Origin: Promerops cafer
Taxonomy: Eukaryota > Chordata > Aves > Passeriformes > Nectariniidae
Length of the DNA stretch: 64,000 nt
Assembly: GCA_013398275.1 (NCBI GenBank)
Contig: VZSE01008494.1
Coordinates: 211,507 to 275,506, forward strand
Direction: 5' to 3'
This document shows, one piece after another, positions 45,461 to 59,639 of the stretch. The number at the start of each line of letters is the position of its first letter. Position 1 is the first letter of the stretch. The notes beneath the pieces were generated by a model. It was not told where the DNA came from. It saw nothing but the letters and a program-made list of their open reading frames with translations, and ran no database searches. Made by a program: the position numbers and the translations under genes.

Positions 45461-48400
45461 GGAGGGCTGCCAGCACTGAGTTTGTGAATGTCTCCACGGG
45501 GCAAAGAGCTGGGTACAAGGGGAAGTGGAACAAATGAAATCATCAAGGAAGGCTGGTGGTGGTCTTGCACCAGGGTCCCTTTGCTTTGCAGAAGCTGAGA
45601 GTTATGACTAAAAGAGTCAGAGAATGCACACTGCTTCCTCCAGCCCCATCACTGGTGTGCACCCACACAAGTTGCCTTTCAGAAGACAGTTTTTTTTTCA
45701 CTGTACTTCAGGCACACCATGAGCTATGAGCAATCATTTGGACTGGAAGGCTGTTCTGCAATCCACTGCCTACTCTGGTGGATTAGAGTACCTAATGAAT
45801 CTCCTGCCTCTTCTAATTGTTGCCCCTATACAATTACTGAAAAACCTGCCTCAACATGACCCAATATTCTCTCCCCACACTTGCTAATTGCCACAGGTCC
45901 TTAGTGTTGTGCACGTGGCTGTAGCTACTGGGAAATGTTCTCTTGCTCAGATAAAAATTGTAACACAGGTATTTAAACTGGGTGGCTTTGTTTATTCATT
46001 CAGCTAGGAAAAAAATAGCTGAGGGAAGAGCCAGCTAAGCAAACAGCTTTAGATGAGCTGTGACACCAATGTTTTGTTTTGGCCTATGGCATGCAGTAAG
46101 GTCTAGAAGACATGTTCCTAGTGAGGGGCCCAAAAGGAAATCAGTCCTAATTAACCTATCTGTGGTCTAAGAAGTGGCCCACTTTGGGATCCTGAGCATA
46201 GACTGTCTCCAAGAGAGCAACAAAACTGTAGGTGTTAAGTTCCTCTGAATGAGCCTAAGGGATGGCTGAATCTACTTGTGGCTGAGAACATTGGCATGAC
46301 GGAGAGAAGCTGGAATAAATCCTTGAGGTCCAACACAGGTACTCCATTCACAGGTACCTCTATTAGGAATTGTTTCCCACACCTCATTTGCATTCTATTT
46401 TGTCTACTGATCCCCCTGCCCAAATTCCTTAGACCTGGCTCTGACCAGCTGCTCCCCAAGGCTGAGAAGTTAGAAGCCACCTGAGATATATCCTCTCTCA
46501 GACCCTCAGATGCTTCTGCAACCCTAGTGCTGAGTTAGGGGATTGAAACAGGGATGAGGTTCTTTGGTTTATACATTTAATTTTACTGAGGAGAGTGATG
46601 AGACAGGACAAGTACAGTAAATTCTTCACCTACAACAGATTTGCTGTTGGGGTGAGCCAAGTCCCTGAAAAGATGGAAGTTTACAGACACTACGTCCTAC
46701 AATGCCTCCTTCTCACCAATAGTTATGTTGGCACCAAGCAGCAAACTTAGACTGCAGACCCCTGAAGCCAGGTTGGATGGCCCCCCCTCTCCTGGACCTG
46801 CATCATGAGATTTATGTGAAACTGAATCCATCTCCTGTCTCTTTTTTTTGTTTTGTTTTAATTTCATTCAAGTTTTCAAAGGAAAAACCATCAGCTCAGG
46901 CGTACCACCAGGTACCAAATATGTTTGTAGTGCACCATCCTAGAATCTTACTCAAGATTCATCTGAAAATTTCCTCCTGCTGCTCTAAAAATTTGGATAC
47001 CAATCAGATTTGGTAGTACAAGTATGTGCAGAAGCACATATGTTTCAGATACTAAGGAAACAACCAAAAGGTGCCTATAAGAGGAATCACTGAATCTCCA
47101 TCGCACATGGATGTGAATCTCCCCTCTTTCTACTTCAAAGGATTGGCAACTTTTACACAACAGGCCACAAGCTCACAACGTGCTGCACCTTGAAAAGCAG
47201 GACAAAAAGTACCCATTTTTTATCTGTATGAGCTATATTGAACACTTCAGTGCATGCTGGCCACCCGTGTATCTCAGCAATGACTGTTCAAATTACACCT
47301 TGAAGAGAAAGTAGAGCCAGAGAGTATGACTCCTACATTGAACAGGCTGCATCCAAACACAGTAATTAAGGTATTGTGCAATCTCTCTGGTACTTAAGTA
47401 TCTGTAATAATTATGCACCAGGAAAGTAAGCCCAACACATGTTCACAGTCTTCTCCTAGCATATGGATTGTTTACACATTCAAGTTCCCATCCGATCTTC
47501 TTGATAGCTTAGGAAAAGCAGAAGCTGAATATGAGGCCACTGATGATGCCATTTAATTCAAAGGCTTTTGAAAAGGAAAGGAAACAGGAAGCTAGGTTCA
47601 AGATTCAGATATGAGTTTCTGCACTTGTACATTCCACTAACTACCACCATTTCATGTACACCAGCATCAACATCTCTTGCTGGTGTTTTAGTCCAAGTCT
47701 TGTGCTCTTGTTTCCCCAGTGATTGTCACACTTGCATTCTCGTGAGAAGTCCCAGGGATCTGTCTTGCAGACTCCAGGATCCTACTATGAATGAAGTCTG
47801 GAAAAGATGGAAACATCTTGCCTTCCTGTGAGAAGGCTCAGTCATGGAGAAAGGGCAGCCAAGAGGATACAGAGACTGGGTTTTTACTCAAGCCCTGCTG
47901 TGGGCAAGCAGAACAGCCATAACTAGCCCAAACCAGCTGTGACTGTCAACTGAAGCCTGCTCAGAGAGCTGGTCAGGGTTAGCCAAGGAATCCCACGATT
48001 GATAGCCTGGAAGCTGACAGCTGGTACAAACAAACAAAATTTCTTCCTTGTTTTAAGCCTGTGGTTACTAAGGTCCTCCCATTATCATCTCTCTCTCCTG
48101 TTTGTGATTTTGAGGTCTAAGATTTAACACACAATTTTAACGTGGAAACACGTCCAAAAAGATCACTAAGAAAAGATTGCTATATACTGTTCCAAAATTA
48201 CAGAAGGCCTTGAATGACAAATACTCCTGAGGCCCTTATACTGGTCTTTAAACATTGTTCTTTCCTTCACACCCCAGCTATTTAATTCGAATTTGTGTTC
48301 GAATGAATCTTTTCCATTTCTTTTTCAAGACTGTTTCACATAGGTGGATTTACGCAATGCTGTAAGCAGGGCAGAAGGCAAACACATGAAACATGGACTG

Positions 48401-51400
48401 CACTGTTTAAGTAATCAGGAAGACAAGGAATGGGGCTTGCTGAATTCCTTATGGCGTAATTTCACCAATTTACTGCTTGTGAATTATCTACACAACTATG
48501 TATTTCTTCAGCCCAGTATCTGCTGGATGTGTGTCTGCCAATGGACCCTCAACTTCATCTGAGTGCCAGTGCATTTGTTATTGAGCTGTATGATTGGTCA
48601 CTGAAGTAGTTTCATAATTTCTTCCAGCTCACTGCATAGTATTAAACCACAAATGAGAGCAGTTCCTGCTGAAACAACCTGACCTTGCCCACAGACCTGA
48701 GGTTTTTCAAATAAGACAGCCTCTCCTCAGGGGATACTTGGTAAGCCATGACCGAACCCCTGCAAGCTGAACACTATTTTGATTTTCCACAGTGGTAATG
48801 CCATGAGGCTCAGCCACAAGATTATACAGAAGCAGGAGGAAACCCTTCCTGGAGAAGTGGCCTCTGAAGAGATGGTAAGGAGATGAACCCATGTCATGCC
48901 AAAAAATGTGCCTGTTGTTTGGAAGGACATGGCTTTTTCTGGGCTAGTATTTTGTGTAAGTTTGGGCTTAACTGTGAAGTCTAGAGGTCAAAGGTATATT
49001 TATACTTAGCTAACTCTTCAGTCCCTTGGTTATTAAGAAGGAAGGAGAATATTCATGTTGTCTGGATTTTCATATTCTTGTCACCATAATTATATATAAA
49101 ATAGGAAAGGAAGGATTTCATTCTGATTTTCTCTGTTCATTGTTGCTGTTTACGACATCAATGGCAAGCTGGAGGAAAGGTATTGCCATATTGCATCAAT
49201 TTGGTGAATTCAGGAGCAGCTCAATGTCCCTGGGACTCTGTGATGGCTGCCACCACCCTGTTTGCTTGCTGCATGTTCCATGCTATGAGTTGCCTCGAAA
49301 GCAACATGGATTGGCCACACAGAGAGGATGCAAAGTGTCCCAGACAAATCCAGATAAACTACCAAATTTGGGGATGCCTCATGGAGCCCAACCCACATTC
49401 CAGAACTTGTTGAGGTGCACTCCTCTTGACTCATAGCGCAAAGTTGACAAACTACCCACAAAGGGCTCTGAATTCTCTCTGTAATTAATTAGCCACAGGA
49501 AAACCTCAGAGAAGGGAGAAGGGAGCAATTTAACACAGCTCTCAGAATGACACAGGATGCTGAAATGCTGAAGAGTTAACCTGTTCCTTCTTCTCACCAA
49601 CCTGCCCCTTAACAAGGTGTCCCAAAGGCCACCCCTCCAAAGGGGAAGGTCCCTACTCCAGAGCATATGGTGATTCTGTGGTTAGTTTTCCAAGTCAGGA
49701 GAATGGCTTCCTTCCAACCTTACAGGTTTTATACTGTAGATGACACAAACAAGCAGCATTACTCAGTGGAAATCTTCCAACTAACTTCCATGGCAGTTGA
49801 AAGAGGCCTCATCCTACTGCTGATCTTCCTGCCATGCCACTGCTGAGATATGGTCTGTCCCTTTGCTGCTTCAAACACCTCCTGATGTCTTAAGATCCAG
49901 ATCTAGATAACAACATGTCCTGTGTGTACAAGACTCACTGCTTCTCCCTCCTGCCTCCATCCCATGGCTTTATTCATGATATTAGTTTGGGACATAACCG
50001 GAGAGCTTTCCTTAAACAATTCTTCATCCACGGGCATCTTTGATCACAGCACCCTATTTGGTTGGTATTTCCCTCAAAAACATCTGCTTAGAGGGTTTGA
50101 GAATAGTTTAAGTCTGCTGAGTGAAGAGGAAATACTAAAATTATGGGAATTCCTCCTCTCCCCTTCAGCCTCTCTAGTGAGTGAGTCCACCTCATTCTGG
50201 GCTTTCATTTGTAACCATCTGTGACATTTAAGAAAAAGCTGAATGAATTCATCATCCCAACATGGTGTGCAGCAAAGAGCTCATAATTTCCCAGTCATTT
50301 ACTTAAATTACTATAGAATAAGTGAACTAAACTAAATTACAATGCGGAGAAATGAGAAAAAGGCCTTGTTGTCTTTGATTTCAATACTCCACCTAAGTGC
50401 CAAATTTACTACCTCATTACATATTCTGCTGCGTTCAAGAAACAGGAAGGAGAGTGACATGCGTACACTTCAATCACTTATCTAATCAAACTCTCTGCTA
50501 CTTTTAGAGTGGGAAGGTTGGGGAAGAAAAGATATATTTTCCCCTCCCAAACTTGTACTGCTAAAATGGCACATGGTGTACACTTCCCTCCTGCCCCAGA
50601 CCATTCTCCTGCCACCCAGGTGTAAGCCTCTTCTCCATGGGTGTGTGAGTAAGTCATCCTTCTGCACACTGTCCTGCCGTGGTGAGGAAGCCCAGTTCAG
50701 CCAGACATCTGTCTGTGCCTTGGCTGCTCTGTGAAACCAGCTTCCAGAAGAAACGGCACCAGGACAGATGTGGCCTTACTGTCTGGGCTGTGAATATAAA
50801 ACTTCTGAGACATGGCTCAGGTATGGAAACGAAGAACTGCAGCCAACCCACTGCAGAACAAAGAGCAGGGTCTTCACCCTGGATGGTTTCTTCTAAATTT
50901 CCTGTGTACAGCCCCTGTTTGCAGCACTCTGTTTGATTCCCCTGTCTGACTCAAGCCACTCTGATTCTTCTACTGTCCTGACACACAACAGCTGTGTGGA
51001 CACCCAGCAGGCTTAATATTGGTGGATTATTCCAGACCTTTGCCAGTATATTGCTCCAAGCCAACCTAGTCTCAGCTGCCTTTCTACAGACTTCTGCAAT
51101 TGTGTAGGGCAGCTTAAAGGGCCAGACTAGAAGGGCACATCGGCTTGTTGATTTCCCAGAGCCCTCTTGTGGCAATGAGGGAGAGCCAAGGAAAGGCCCT
51201 TGCCTCCCTGAAAAACAAGAGGATTTTGGGAGGTGCCCTGCATGCGTTTTGCCATCCTACAGTGGCACACCAAGGGCTGAATTCAGAGCTGACCTCAGCA
51301 GACACATCTTTGTTTGGCTAGAGGAGAAATGTTTACACCACAGGTTGGCTGATGCAAGACCCAAAACAGTCTGTTCTGGGTATCTGTTGCTGCCCCTTTC

Positions 51401-53225
51401 TAGGTTTGACAGGGAAGATGTTCTAGATGATGCTGCCATGGCTTCACATTAGAAAAGGTGAAGCAATCCAGTAATTTTGAATGGGTTGGGAGTGTAAAGA
51501 GGCTCATAAATTTTAACAGAAACACCTCATCTGCTAAACATGGACTGTTTGCATTTCCAGGCTGACTTATGTGTCAGCACAGCCAACCAGGTCTCAAAGT
51601 TTACTTCAGCCAGTGAACCTAAACTACATCCCAGATTTTCATCCAGATCCTTTCTACAGACTGAGATGTGGCATACCATAGCTCAGGTGAAAAGCAGATC
51701 CAAGACACTGACATCAGCTCCTGGAACTGGTACCAGAGTGATATGGTACAGCAGCACAGGTGATGTCACTGAGAGCATCCCACTGCTCCTGCACCATGCC
51801 TAGGAGCCTCACAGGTCTGGTTCTTCAGGAAGGTATTGATTCATAGCTCTTCCCCACCTCAAGACACAGGTCTGCATCCTGCTTTTCTGCAGCTTACACT
51901 AAAGTGGCTGTGGGGTTTTTTAAGGTTTATCACTGCTGTCAAAAGAGGCAAATTCTCCATTGCTAGGCAAATAAAGCAGAAAGCAGTGGACTTACACACC
52001 TTTTGCCCTAAAATGCAAAATGTCAGTGTGACAGGAATTCCTGCTCTGCCTCATTATTATATCTATGTAATGCCAACCAAGAAAAACATCTTTAGCACAG
52101 TGGTCCAGAAAAAAACGTATGTGATCAAAAATACCCTCACAGCTGAAGTACCACAAATCTGCCACTTTTGTACACAGAAAAGTTTGATCTGCCAGGAAAG
52201 GTACACACAGCACAAGCTGTTATCCTTGCACTTGGTTCTGAAGAAATCCCCACTGCAGGAAGACCAGAATCTTCAGCTGGAGCCAAAGATAAATTCTGTT
52301 TGGTCTTGACTCAAAAAGTCTACAGGACAAAGTGTCCTTCAAAGTGTACTGTACTGGTGCAGTTTTCCTGTGACTATTTAAATATGTGTGCTCTTAAAGA
52401 TGCAGGTTTGCATTTTTTTTTTATTGCACACATGATTTTTTATAGGATGCTTGTGATTTTATATTTCAGGATTGGAGAGATGTGAAGACATCCTTAGTTT
52501 ATTTAGTCCAACCTCTGTAAGCCAAAGAAATCCCATCATCATCTGATCTTGGGGGGAGGGAAATTTTACATTTAGTGGGGAGATAAGAGGATAAATTTTC
52601 CAAGCAACATATTACATTCTTCCTCCTGAATACTAGTTTCTCTTTCCTTTGCCTTTTTAGAAACACTATGTAGAAGACAGACAATGGTGCTGTTAAAGCA
52701 TCTCCAAGTCCTTTTTACAGCAGGATCACACTGACAGCTCTCATTCAGTCTGTGTTGTTCTACAACCCCTACATGTTTTTCTGAAGTACTGCTCAGACAG
52801 CTATTTTCCATTCATATAAAGATCATAGCTCACATATTCACAAGGTTTTTAACTCTGTCCAGCAGCATGGCATTGGGAATTCAACTTCTGAAGTGCAAAG
52901 TGTTCACCTGTCTTTTATCAAACTTCATCTCACTGATTTCAGAGCTTCTCTCCAGTTAAAGAGATCTTGCTGAAAACATTGCTGTCAAAGTTCTTGTTAT
53001 TTGGCCCCACAAATTAAATAGCATGCCACTTGCTATTTAATATGTCCAATTTAGTAACAGAAATTTGAAATTGTGATTAGACTGCGAAGATGGATCCTTG
53101 AAGATGGATCTCTAAAGGCCTGCCAGTTTGACAGTTTCCAGCAAACTACTGGTAACTACTCCTTTTATTTTATTTTTCTAATAAGGACACATAAGGAAGG
53201 CATATCCAGTAAGGAGTGGCTTTGG
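45461..53225. other. Intergenic, no gene seen
   Basis: Nearly 8 kb of moderately AT-rich DNA without a recognisable exon, RNA gene or named repeat. It contains a 14-bp-spaced near-duplicate GAAGATGGATC at 53086 and 53100. Confidence 0.45.
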
Positions 53226-53564
53226 GTTTGTGTAGTTTAGAGAAAAGGAGGCTGGAGGGTGACCTCATTGCTCTCTACAGCTTCCTGAGGAGGGGAAGTG
53301 GAAAGGGAGGTGCTGAGCTCTTTTGCCTAGTACCCAGTGACAGGAAATGTGGGAATGGTTCAATGCTGCACCAGGGGAAGTTCAGACTGGATGTTAGGAA
53401 GCATTTCCTTACCAAGACAGCAGCCAAACAAGAGGTGGTCAAAGCCCCAGGCGTCAGCGGTTAAGAGGCATTTGGACAATAACCTTAACAACATGCTTTA
53501 CCTTTTGATCAGCTCTGAAGTAGTCAGACAGTTGATCATTGTAGGTCCCTTCAAACTGAACTAG
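53226..53564 (+). mobile_element. CR1 LINE, 3' end fragment
   Basis: Relatively well-preserved plus-strand CR1 3' end: 'ggctggagggtgacctcattgctctctacagcttcctgag' as a block from about 53250, 'gcaccaggggaagttcagac' near 53369, 'ggatgttaggaagcatttcc' near 53391, and 'cattgtaggtcccttcaaactgaac' from about 53538. There is no intact frame. Its terminal repeat is replaced by the 5-bp tandem array that follows. Confidence 0.9.
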
Positions 53565-53634
53565 TCTGGTCTGGTCTGGTCTGGTCTGGTCTGTTCTGTT
53601 CTATGCTATGCTATGCTATTCTATGCTATTCTGT
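53565..53634. repeat. 5-bp tandem array at a CR1 3' end
   Basis: Five TCTGG units, two TCTGT units, then about six units alternating between CTATG and CTATT. It stands where CR1 normally has its ATTCTATG-type 8-bp tail, so it most likely grew from that tail. Confidence 0.93.
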
Positions 53635-56174
53635 ATTTTTAACAATAGTCTAACTTGTGCTAACATTCCTGACTTGATCCTGAGTCTGTCACCTGGGGCA
53701 GCATCAAAACACCTTCTGTCAAGGCATATCACACTTATGATGTGCCCTGATTTAAAGGGCAGATGACCAGCTTTAGGAGAAAGTTTGGCTAACTTGATAT
53801 AATCTCCCAAACTAGCCACAAATGTATTGGCAGCACTGAAATGTTTCCACAGAATTTCGGTTTCATGCAGCATTTGCTGTTGATGGCTTTTGATAGTCAG
53901 ACTGCTTTTCAGTGAATGCTTTGGTGGAAGCAAAGTTTTGGATTTTGACCATGTCCATTCTATAGGTGCATTAAATGGTAGGACAGAGCCAGAGAAAAAC
54001 ACATTATGCATTTGGTTGTCCACGTGATATCCACTCATTCTCACTCCCCATCTCAGAGGCCACCAACAATAATGTCCCCACAGAAAGGTGTGCAGCTCTC
54101 CTCTACATCATCTGTGGCCACTGAAGGCCAGCAATGAGCACAGTGCTTCTCATCCCAACATTCTTCAACCTCACACCAAAACCCACCAAGAAAATAGGCC
54201 TGAAAAAAAATGTAAGCTTGGTTATTTTCCCTGCTGCACCATTTGAAGGCAAAATGATTTTCCTTTTCTATAACAGATGGAAATAATTCCTATGGTTTCC
54301 ATCTGTTAGTGAGTGATACTGCCCTGATAATGCACAAAACTACTCAAAGACAGAGGCATCGATTGCACTGAGAAGCACTTCTTAGAAAATAAAAATAAAA
54401 AATGTTTCCCATTTTTACGATATAATTAGAGCATGAGGGGAAGTGGTTTCTAGTCCTGTTCTATGAATTAGATTTTTCCATTTTCTGCCAGGTTCAGGGA
54501 TGCTTGGGAAGCTGTTAGCATGCAAATAACTAAAAAGACAGTAATTCCAGTTTGATTCAATCTGATGCCTAATTCTCAGAGAAGAAGGAAGAAGTTGCTT
54601 AGAGTTTTCCCAGATGTCAAGTTGCCATTTTTCCTGCCAGATGCCCACATATTTTGAAACCTTTATGACAACTGTTTCAGATGTTTGCAGTAACAAAGAC
54701 AAGGCCAATAACAAACTCAGCCATTGGCCAGTGTTAAAACACTCCAGACTCTCTTCTGAAAATTCCACCTACCTGATTATACTTTCATTCCTTCTGCCCC
54801 AGCTCATGATGTTACTGAAGACAATTGAAGGTTTGCCAGCCAAATCTACATGGAGACCAGGAGAAGAAAGTTCTTTCTGAGCACTTGAGCACAGAGGTCT
54901 CCCAGCAGTTTATACATCCACCTATTTTTGGACGTTTTTTTCACCACCTTCCTTTAGAAACTGAAAATTGCAGCAAAAACCTTGGAAGTTTTTAATTTGC
55001 TTTTTAGCTGAGGAAAGACAGATTTTTCCCTGAGTGGTCAAAAGTCCTGAGAGCAAACCTGCTCCAGTGTGGGTTTCCCACAGGGTGACAGCCTCCTTTG
55101 GACATCCACCTCTTCCATCAAGGGGTCCTCCAGGAGCTGCAGGTGGATCTCTGCCCCCCTGTGCACCTCCATGGGCTGCAGGGAGGCAGCTCCTTCACCA
55201 TGCTCACCACCACGGGCTGCAGGGGAACCTCAGCTCCAGCACCTGCCCCTCCTTCTGCACTGACCTGGGTGTCAGCAGGGCTTCTCCTCTCACGTATCCT
55301 CACTCCTCTGCTGCTCTGCAGAAGTTTTTTTCCCCATTCATATGTTATCTCAGAGTGACTACCAGTATCACCAATGGGCTCAGCCTTGGGCAGCTGTGCG
55401 TCCATCATGGAACTGGCTGGCATTGCCTCTGTCAGACATGAGGGAAGTTTCTGGCAGCTTCTTACAGAAGCCACCTCTGTGGCCAAAACATGACCTTAAA
55501 AACCAAATATGCTCTTTGTGCAGCTGCTGGTATCTTTTTTTCTTTGAAAAGATACAAAATATTTTTCTAGCAATTTGTTCTCAATTTTTCCAAAGTGGGG
55601 ATTTAGTGAGAAGGAATTTAAAAGACAGTTCAACTCTCAGTGATCAAAGGCTGGCCTCATGACCCCCATACTGCATTTGGAGTTCATGGCAGCCTCACAG
55701 GATCACATAACATGTAGGCACCACAGGGACATTCCCTGTTCACTTTGTGCACATTGAGGGCAAGATCTGATCCACTTTACTTGGGAAACAGTTGCTGAAA
55801 GTGTGCCTGCAGTCTCTGCCAGCAGGTACCCAATGCCCCATCTGCTCATGAAGCTCAGTCTGTCTTCAGACACATCACTTTTTCATCACCTGCTCTTTCG
55901 TCATTGCCTTTTCCATGAGCAATTTCCAGCCTTTCCAGGGAGCTATTGGGTCTGTTTGCCATCTGTCCTTCTCCTTCCCCTGAGAACACTTGGACAATGT
56001 TTCATTTACTGTTGGTTTTTTTAAGTAAGTTGAACATCTTTTGATAATAAATTGCTCTTGGTATCCCTCTGAGCCACTTACATCTCCTTTGGTGACCTCT
56101 TGCTCTTTCTGTGCATTACCATGTCTTAATGTACACTTTTGCCATTTCATTGGTCCACATTTGACGCCAGAACA
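53635..56174. other. Intergenic, no gene seen
   Basis: No family resemblance in any open frame. The 55034-55490 interval is GC-richer with overlapping frames on both strands that are mutual shadows. Confidence 0.45.
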
Positions 56175-56200
56175 AGTCATGATCCTGAGTCATGATCCTA
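56175..56200. repeat. 13-bp tandem duplication with AP-1 site
   Basis: AGTCATGATCCTG is followed directly by AGTCATGATCCTA. The junction creates TGAGTCA at 56186-56192, a consensus AP-1 site. Confidence 0.93.
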
Positions 56201-56285
56201 TTATTCTTCTGGAGAGCGCTTAATACTGCCCAGGATTATTTTTCCCCTTAGCATTACTCTTTTCTCATTTGCATTCTTTTTTCTA

Positions 56286-56304
56286 TGTGTGTGTGTGTGT
56301 GTGT
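56286..56304. repeat. TG dinucleotide microsatellite
   Basis: About nine TG units in a T-rich context. Confidence 0.95.
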
Positions 56305-56819
56305 TCCCGTTTCATTCCTTGATGTTTCACATCTTTACTTCTGGCACTCCCCTTTCTTTTGCCCTTGAAAACCAAAGATAATAAAACCTATTACAGTTTT
56401 CTAGATAAGATTTTTTTCCTAATTAACTTTTTACTGTTTTTGTTTGATAGAATAAAAAGTATTTGTGTATACTGAACACAGAAAGGAATAAATATGGATA
56501 AACTTAAAGACTCATCTAGGTTAAGTTGAGGGTAGAGGTGGACAAAACTATATTTAAGGTGATGCACAGAGAAAGAGAACAACAGCAAATGAAAGCAGAA
56601 TCTGGGTTATGTGTTTTCACTTAGCCAATTTCTACAGATAAAAATAAAGCAAAATTTTTCTAATCTTATAAAAAATAGAATTGGGCAAATCTATAACTTC
56701 ATCTAAGACTGAACTTTGCCTTTTTTTTTCCACATTGGGATTGACAGAATTTTCCACATTTCCTTTAAAATATTATTTACTTAAAAAACAAACAGACAAA
56801 CAAAACCCAGCCCACCAAC

Positions 56820-56861
56820 AAACCAACCAACCAACCAACCAACCAACCAACCAACCAACCA
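56820..56861. repeat. AACC tetranucleotide microsatellite
   Basis: Ten uninterrupted AACC units, preceded by imperfect AAAC units from about 56787. It is likely polymorphic. Confidence 0.96.
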
Positions 56862-59639
56862 CCAGATGAGATGTTCTCCATGGATGAAAGCAGTATACAA
56901 ATAGGAAGTAGTCTCATGAGATTTCCAAACTCCTCCTGGTTCCTGGACCGAGCCTTCCCTTTTTCCACTTTCTTTTCTGCAGAGGCCTGCTCCTAGCTTT
57001 TTTTTTTAAATGGAGCTAGTAAGCTATATGGCTTGAGCTTCTGGGGGGCTCCAGTGTCCATGCTGTCCACTCCCCTGGGCAACCACCTTGCCGCTGAGAG
57101 CTGATATCTCCTCAAACAGCAAGCAAAATTGAAGCAGGCTGCCCAGACAACTCTCCCAGCCTACCACACCAGCACAGCCAAGACTGTTCCCCAGCTATTG
57201 CATTTCAGTGGGGAATCCCAATTGTACCTTGCATTTTTTGTTAGATATTGTGAGAGGGTGGGTTTTTTACAGGGTGAGGAAATACACCCTGTAATTGTGT
57301 ATTAGTGTTCAGGCACTCAGCTGGTGAACTCCTTCTGGCTCAGGTGAGTGACAGAGAGAAATTCTGACTCATTTGCAACCAGGAAGGAAGCAGAGTATAC
57401 TCTGTGCTAAGAATTAGGGACAGCCAGCGAGATTATAGCTGGAAAGGCTGCCTGCTGAGAGCACAGTGTATTTAGAAGCATCTAAAATAATTTGTGTGAC
57501 TCAGTACTGTTTTCCTAACACTGGCAGCAGCATGTGGTAACTCTCCCCCTTAGGATGCTCTTTTTATCCTCCTTGGTTTTTAACTTGTGGATGAGGAGGA
57601 GGAAGAAAAATGAAGAAGAGGGAGACTTTCTCTGCTGTTTATCAAAAACAAACAACACTTTGCACTTCTCCAGCAATTCAAGGTGATTTGCAGATGAACT
57701 TGGAGGTGCTGGACTTGGACTTGGGTCAGTATCACATAGTATCTGCTGTTGTATGCAAGAGCAAAGTTGTGTGATTATCTCTAAGCTGTTCTGATTGTGC
57801 TGAAGGGCTTGTTTGTCCTGGAACAAATCCTTTCTTTTCTGCCAAAGACAGTTTTACACAGTTAAAACCATGGCAATGTGTGGGTGGGCACCACTATGAA
57901 ATCTGGAATGTTTAATACATCAATTTGAGAAGCCAGGAGGATCCAACCACAGCAGCACCAGGAAATGCTATAGGGAGATGGTAAGAACTCTACTTCAACT
58001 TATTCACCTTTGTATTACAGAGGTCTTTGGTGATCCAGTACTACCAAGTAGTGTTTGGTTTTCCCATTTATGCCAGTTACTCAAACACATTCTCCCATCA
58101 CTCAGTATGCCCCATCAGAAAATTTCATCTGATGGCATTATGTAGAAAGTGATACCTTTTCTCAGCTCAAGGATGTTGAAGAATCTACCACATGAGCTGT
58201 CCCCAGATTTAATCTACTTCCCAGGCAATAAAGCTCAGTACCTCCTGTCTTTTCCTAAACTGCTTCACATCTGGATCCAGTCACTACAGCTGCCTCTGCC
58301 TACTGAATCAAGCAGCACTTGGCAGTCAGCAATGCTCTGCAGGTTCCCAGTGGTTGGAGATCATGACTGAGCTACCTCTTTGCCAGCTCATTTGTGCCCA
58401 GAGCTTTCTGGGTAGCCTAAAGGAAAGGCAGTTTCATGTCACAGTGTGACTCTGCAGGTCCAAATGGACCTCATGCTGGGCGGGTGAGTAGGCACAGAAA
58501 CTGCTGTGCAGTCGTGATGATAACATGGCAGTGCCTGAGCCAGCTATTCCCTTCAGTGATTCATTCCTTCCCCTCTTATCTCCTTCCCTAACCAGCTTTG
58601 CTGACAAAATTAGCAGCGTACCTGCTGTATGCTTAGTGCTACCATTCACAGCACAGAAGAAAATATTAATTCATCATAAATAGAAGCAAATGGACCCACA
58701 TTAAGCAGAAAGCAGCTTACACTTGTATTACTGCATCAAAGTGAATAGTATGCTTTGACTCATCTAATGGAGGCCATCACAGAGAAGAGCCTGCTCGGCA
58801 GAAAAGAGGAAGTCCAGATCTGGATGAGAATGCATCTAGTGACACCAGGAGACATCCCTAAAGCTGTGCAAGTGTCAACCACAGCATGTTTCTTTCTTCC
58901 AATCCCCTTGCACATCATGTAGCTATCTGGACTCGAGCTCCCCCTGATCCATTCAAACCACAGAAAAGGCAAATGGGCCCCCAGCAAGAGACATCTTAGC
59001 CTTCCCCCTCTCCATAACCACCTCCAGTGCCTAGCACTTGTACTCTGAATACTAGAACTGAGGAAAGCAGAAAATCCAGCTGAGAAAGAACATGGACAAA
59101 TGTGGGAGTCATGTAGCTGGATACCCTACCTGACTTCTTTTGGATTCTGTTCTTGTCTGGGTACTTGCCAACCACCCAGGATCTACTGGTTGAAAGAATC
59201 TACTCTCCATTCATGGAAAGGACTCACCCTAGTTCTAAAGAGAAATGAGCACTATTTGCCAGCAGGGAAATGAAATCTGTCCATGTGTTCAATTGACTGC
59301 TACACACTCACAGCCAGAACATCTGCACAGAGATCATTGCACCAATGAGTGAGGACTCAGTTCCTTTTCCAGCTGTCTTTCAGTCATACTGCAGAGGACA
59401 CAAGGAGTCAATGAAATGCTCTTCTTTAAAAGCAGACATACATTGATGAAACAATTGTTCTGCGTCCAAAATGTTGCTCCCACCTTTCTTCCTTTCCCTA
59501 AATTGCTTTCCCCAAAATTAGCATCCCAACAGAAGCACATTTCATCCCACAGAGAGAAGCTCCAGACATGATGAATTTTCCTTCTTCTTCTTCATTCAAT
59601 GTCAGCTTCAGTCCTAAGGCACTGGCTCATTTTTTTCAA
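56862..59639. other. Intergenic, no gene seen
   Basis: No credible exon. It contains an inverted repeat at 57267-57294 (listed separately). Otherwise unique-looking. Confidence 0.45.
57267..57294. repeat. Perfect 10-bp inverted repeat
   Basis: Arms TTACAGGGTG and CACCCTGTAA with the 8-nt spacer AGGAAATA. It could form a hairpin or be a paired factor site. Confidence 0.9.

Noticed and set aside
49379..49666. 95-codon minus-strand frame, considered as a retroelement piece
   Set aside because: I could not match it to any CR1 or retroviral segment; left as intergenic.
53216..53464. 82-codon plus-strand frame
   Set aside because: Lies inside a CR1 3' end; typical spurious retroelement frame.
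56777..56968. Peptide with repeated GWLV units
   Set aside because: Translation of the AACC microsatellite.
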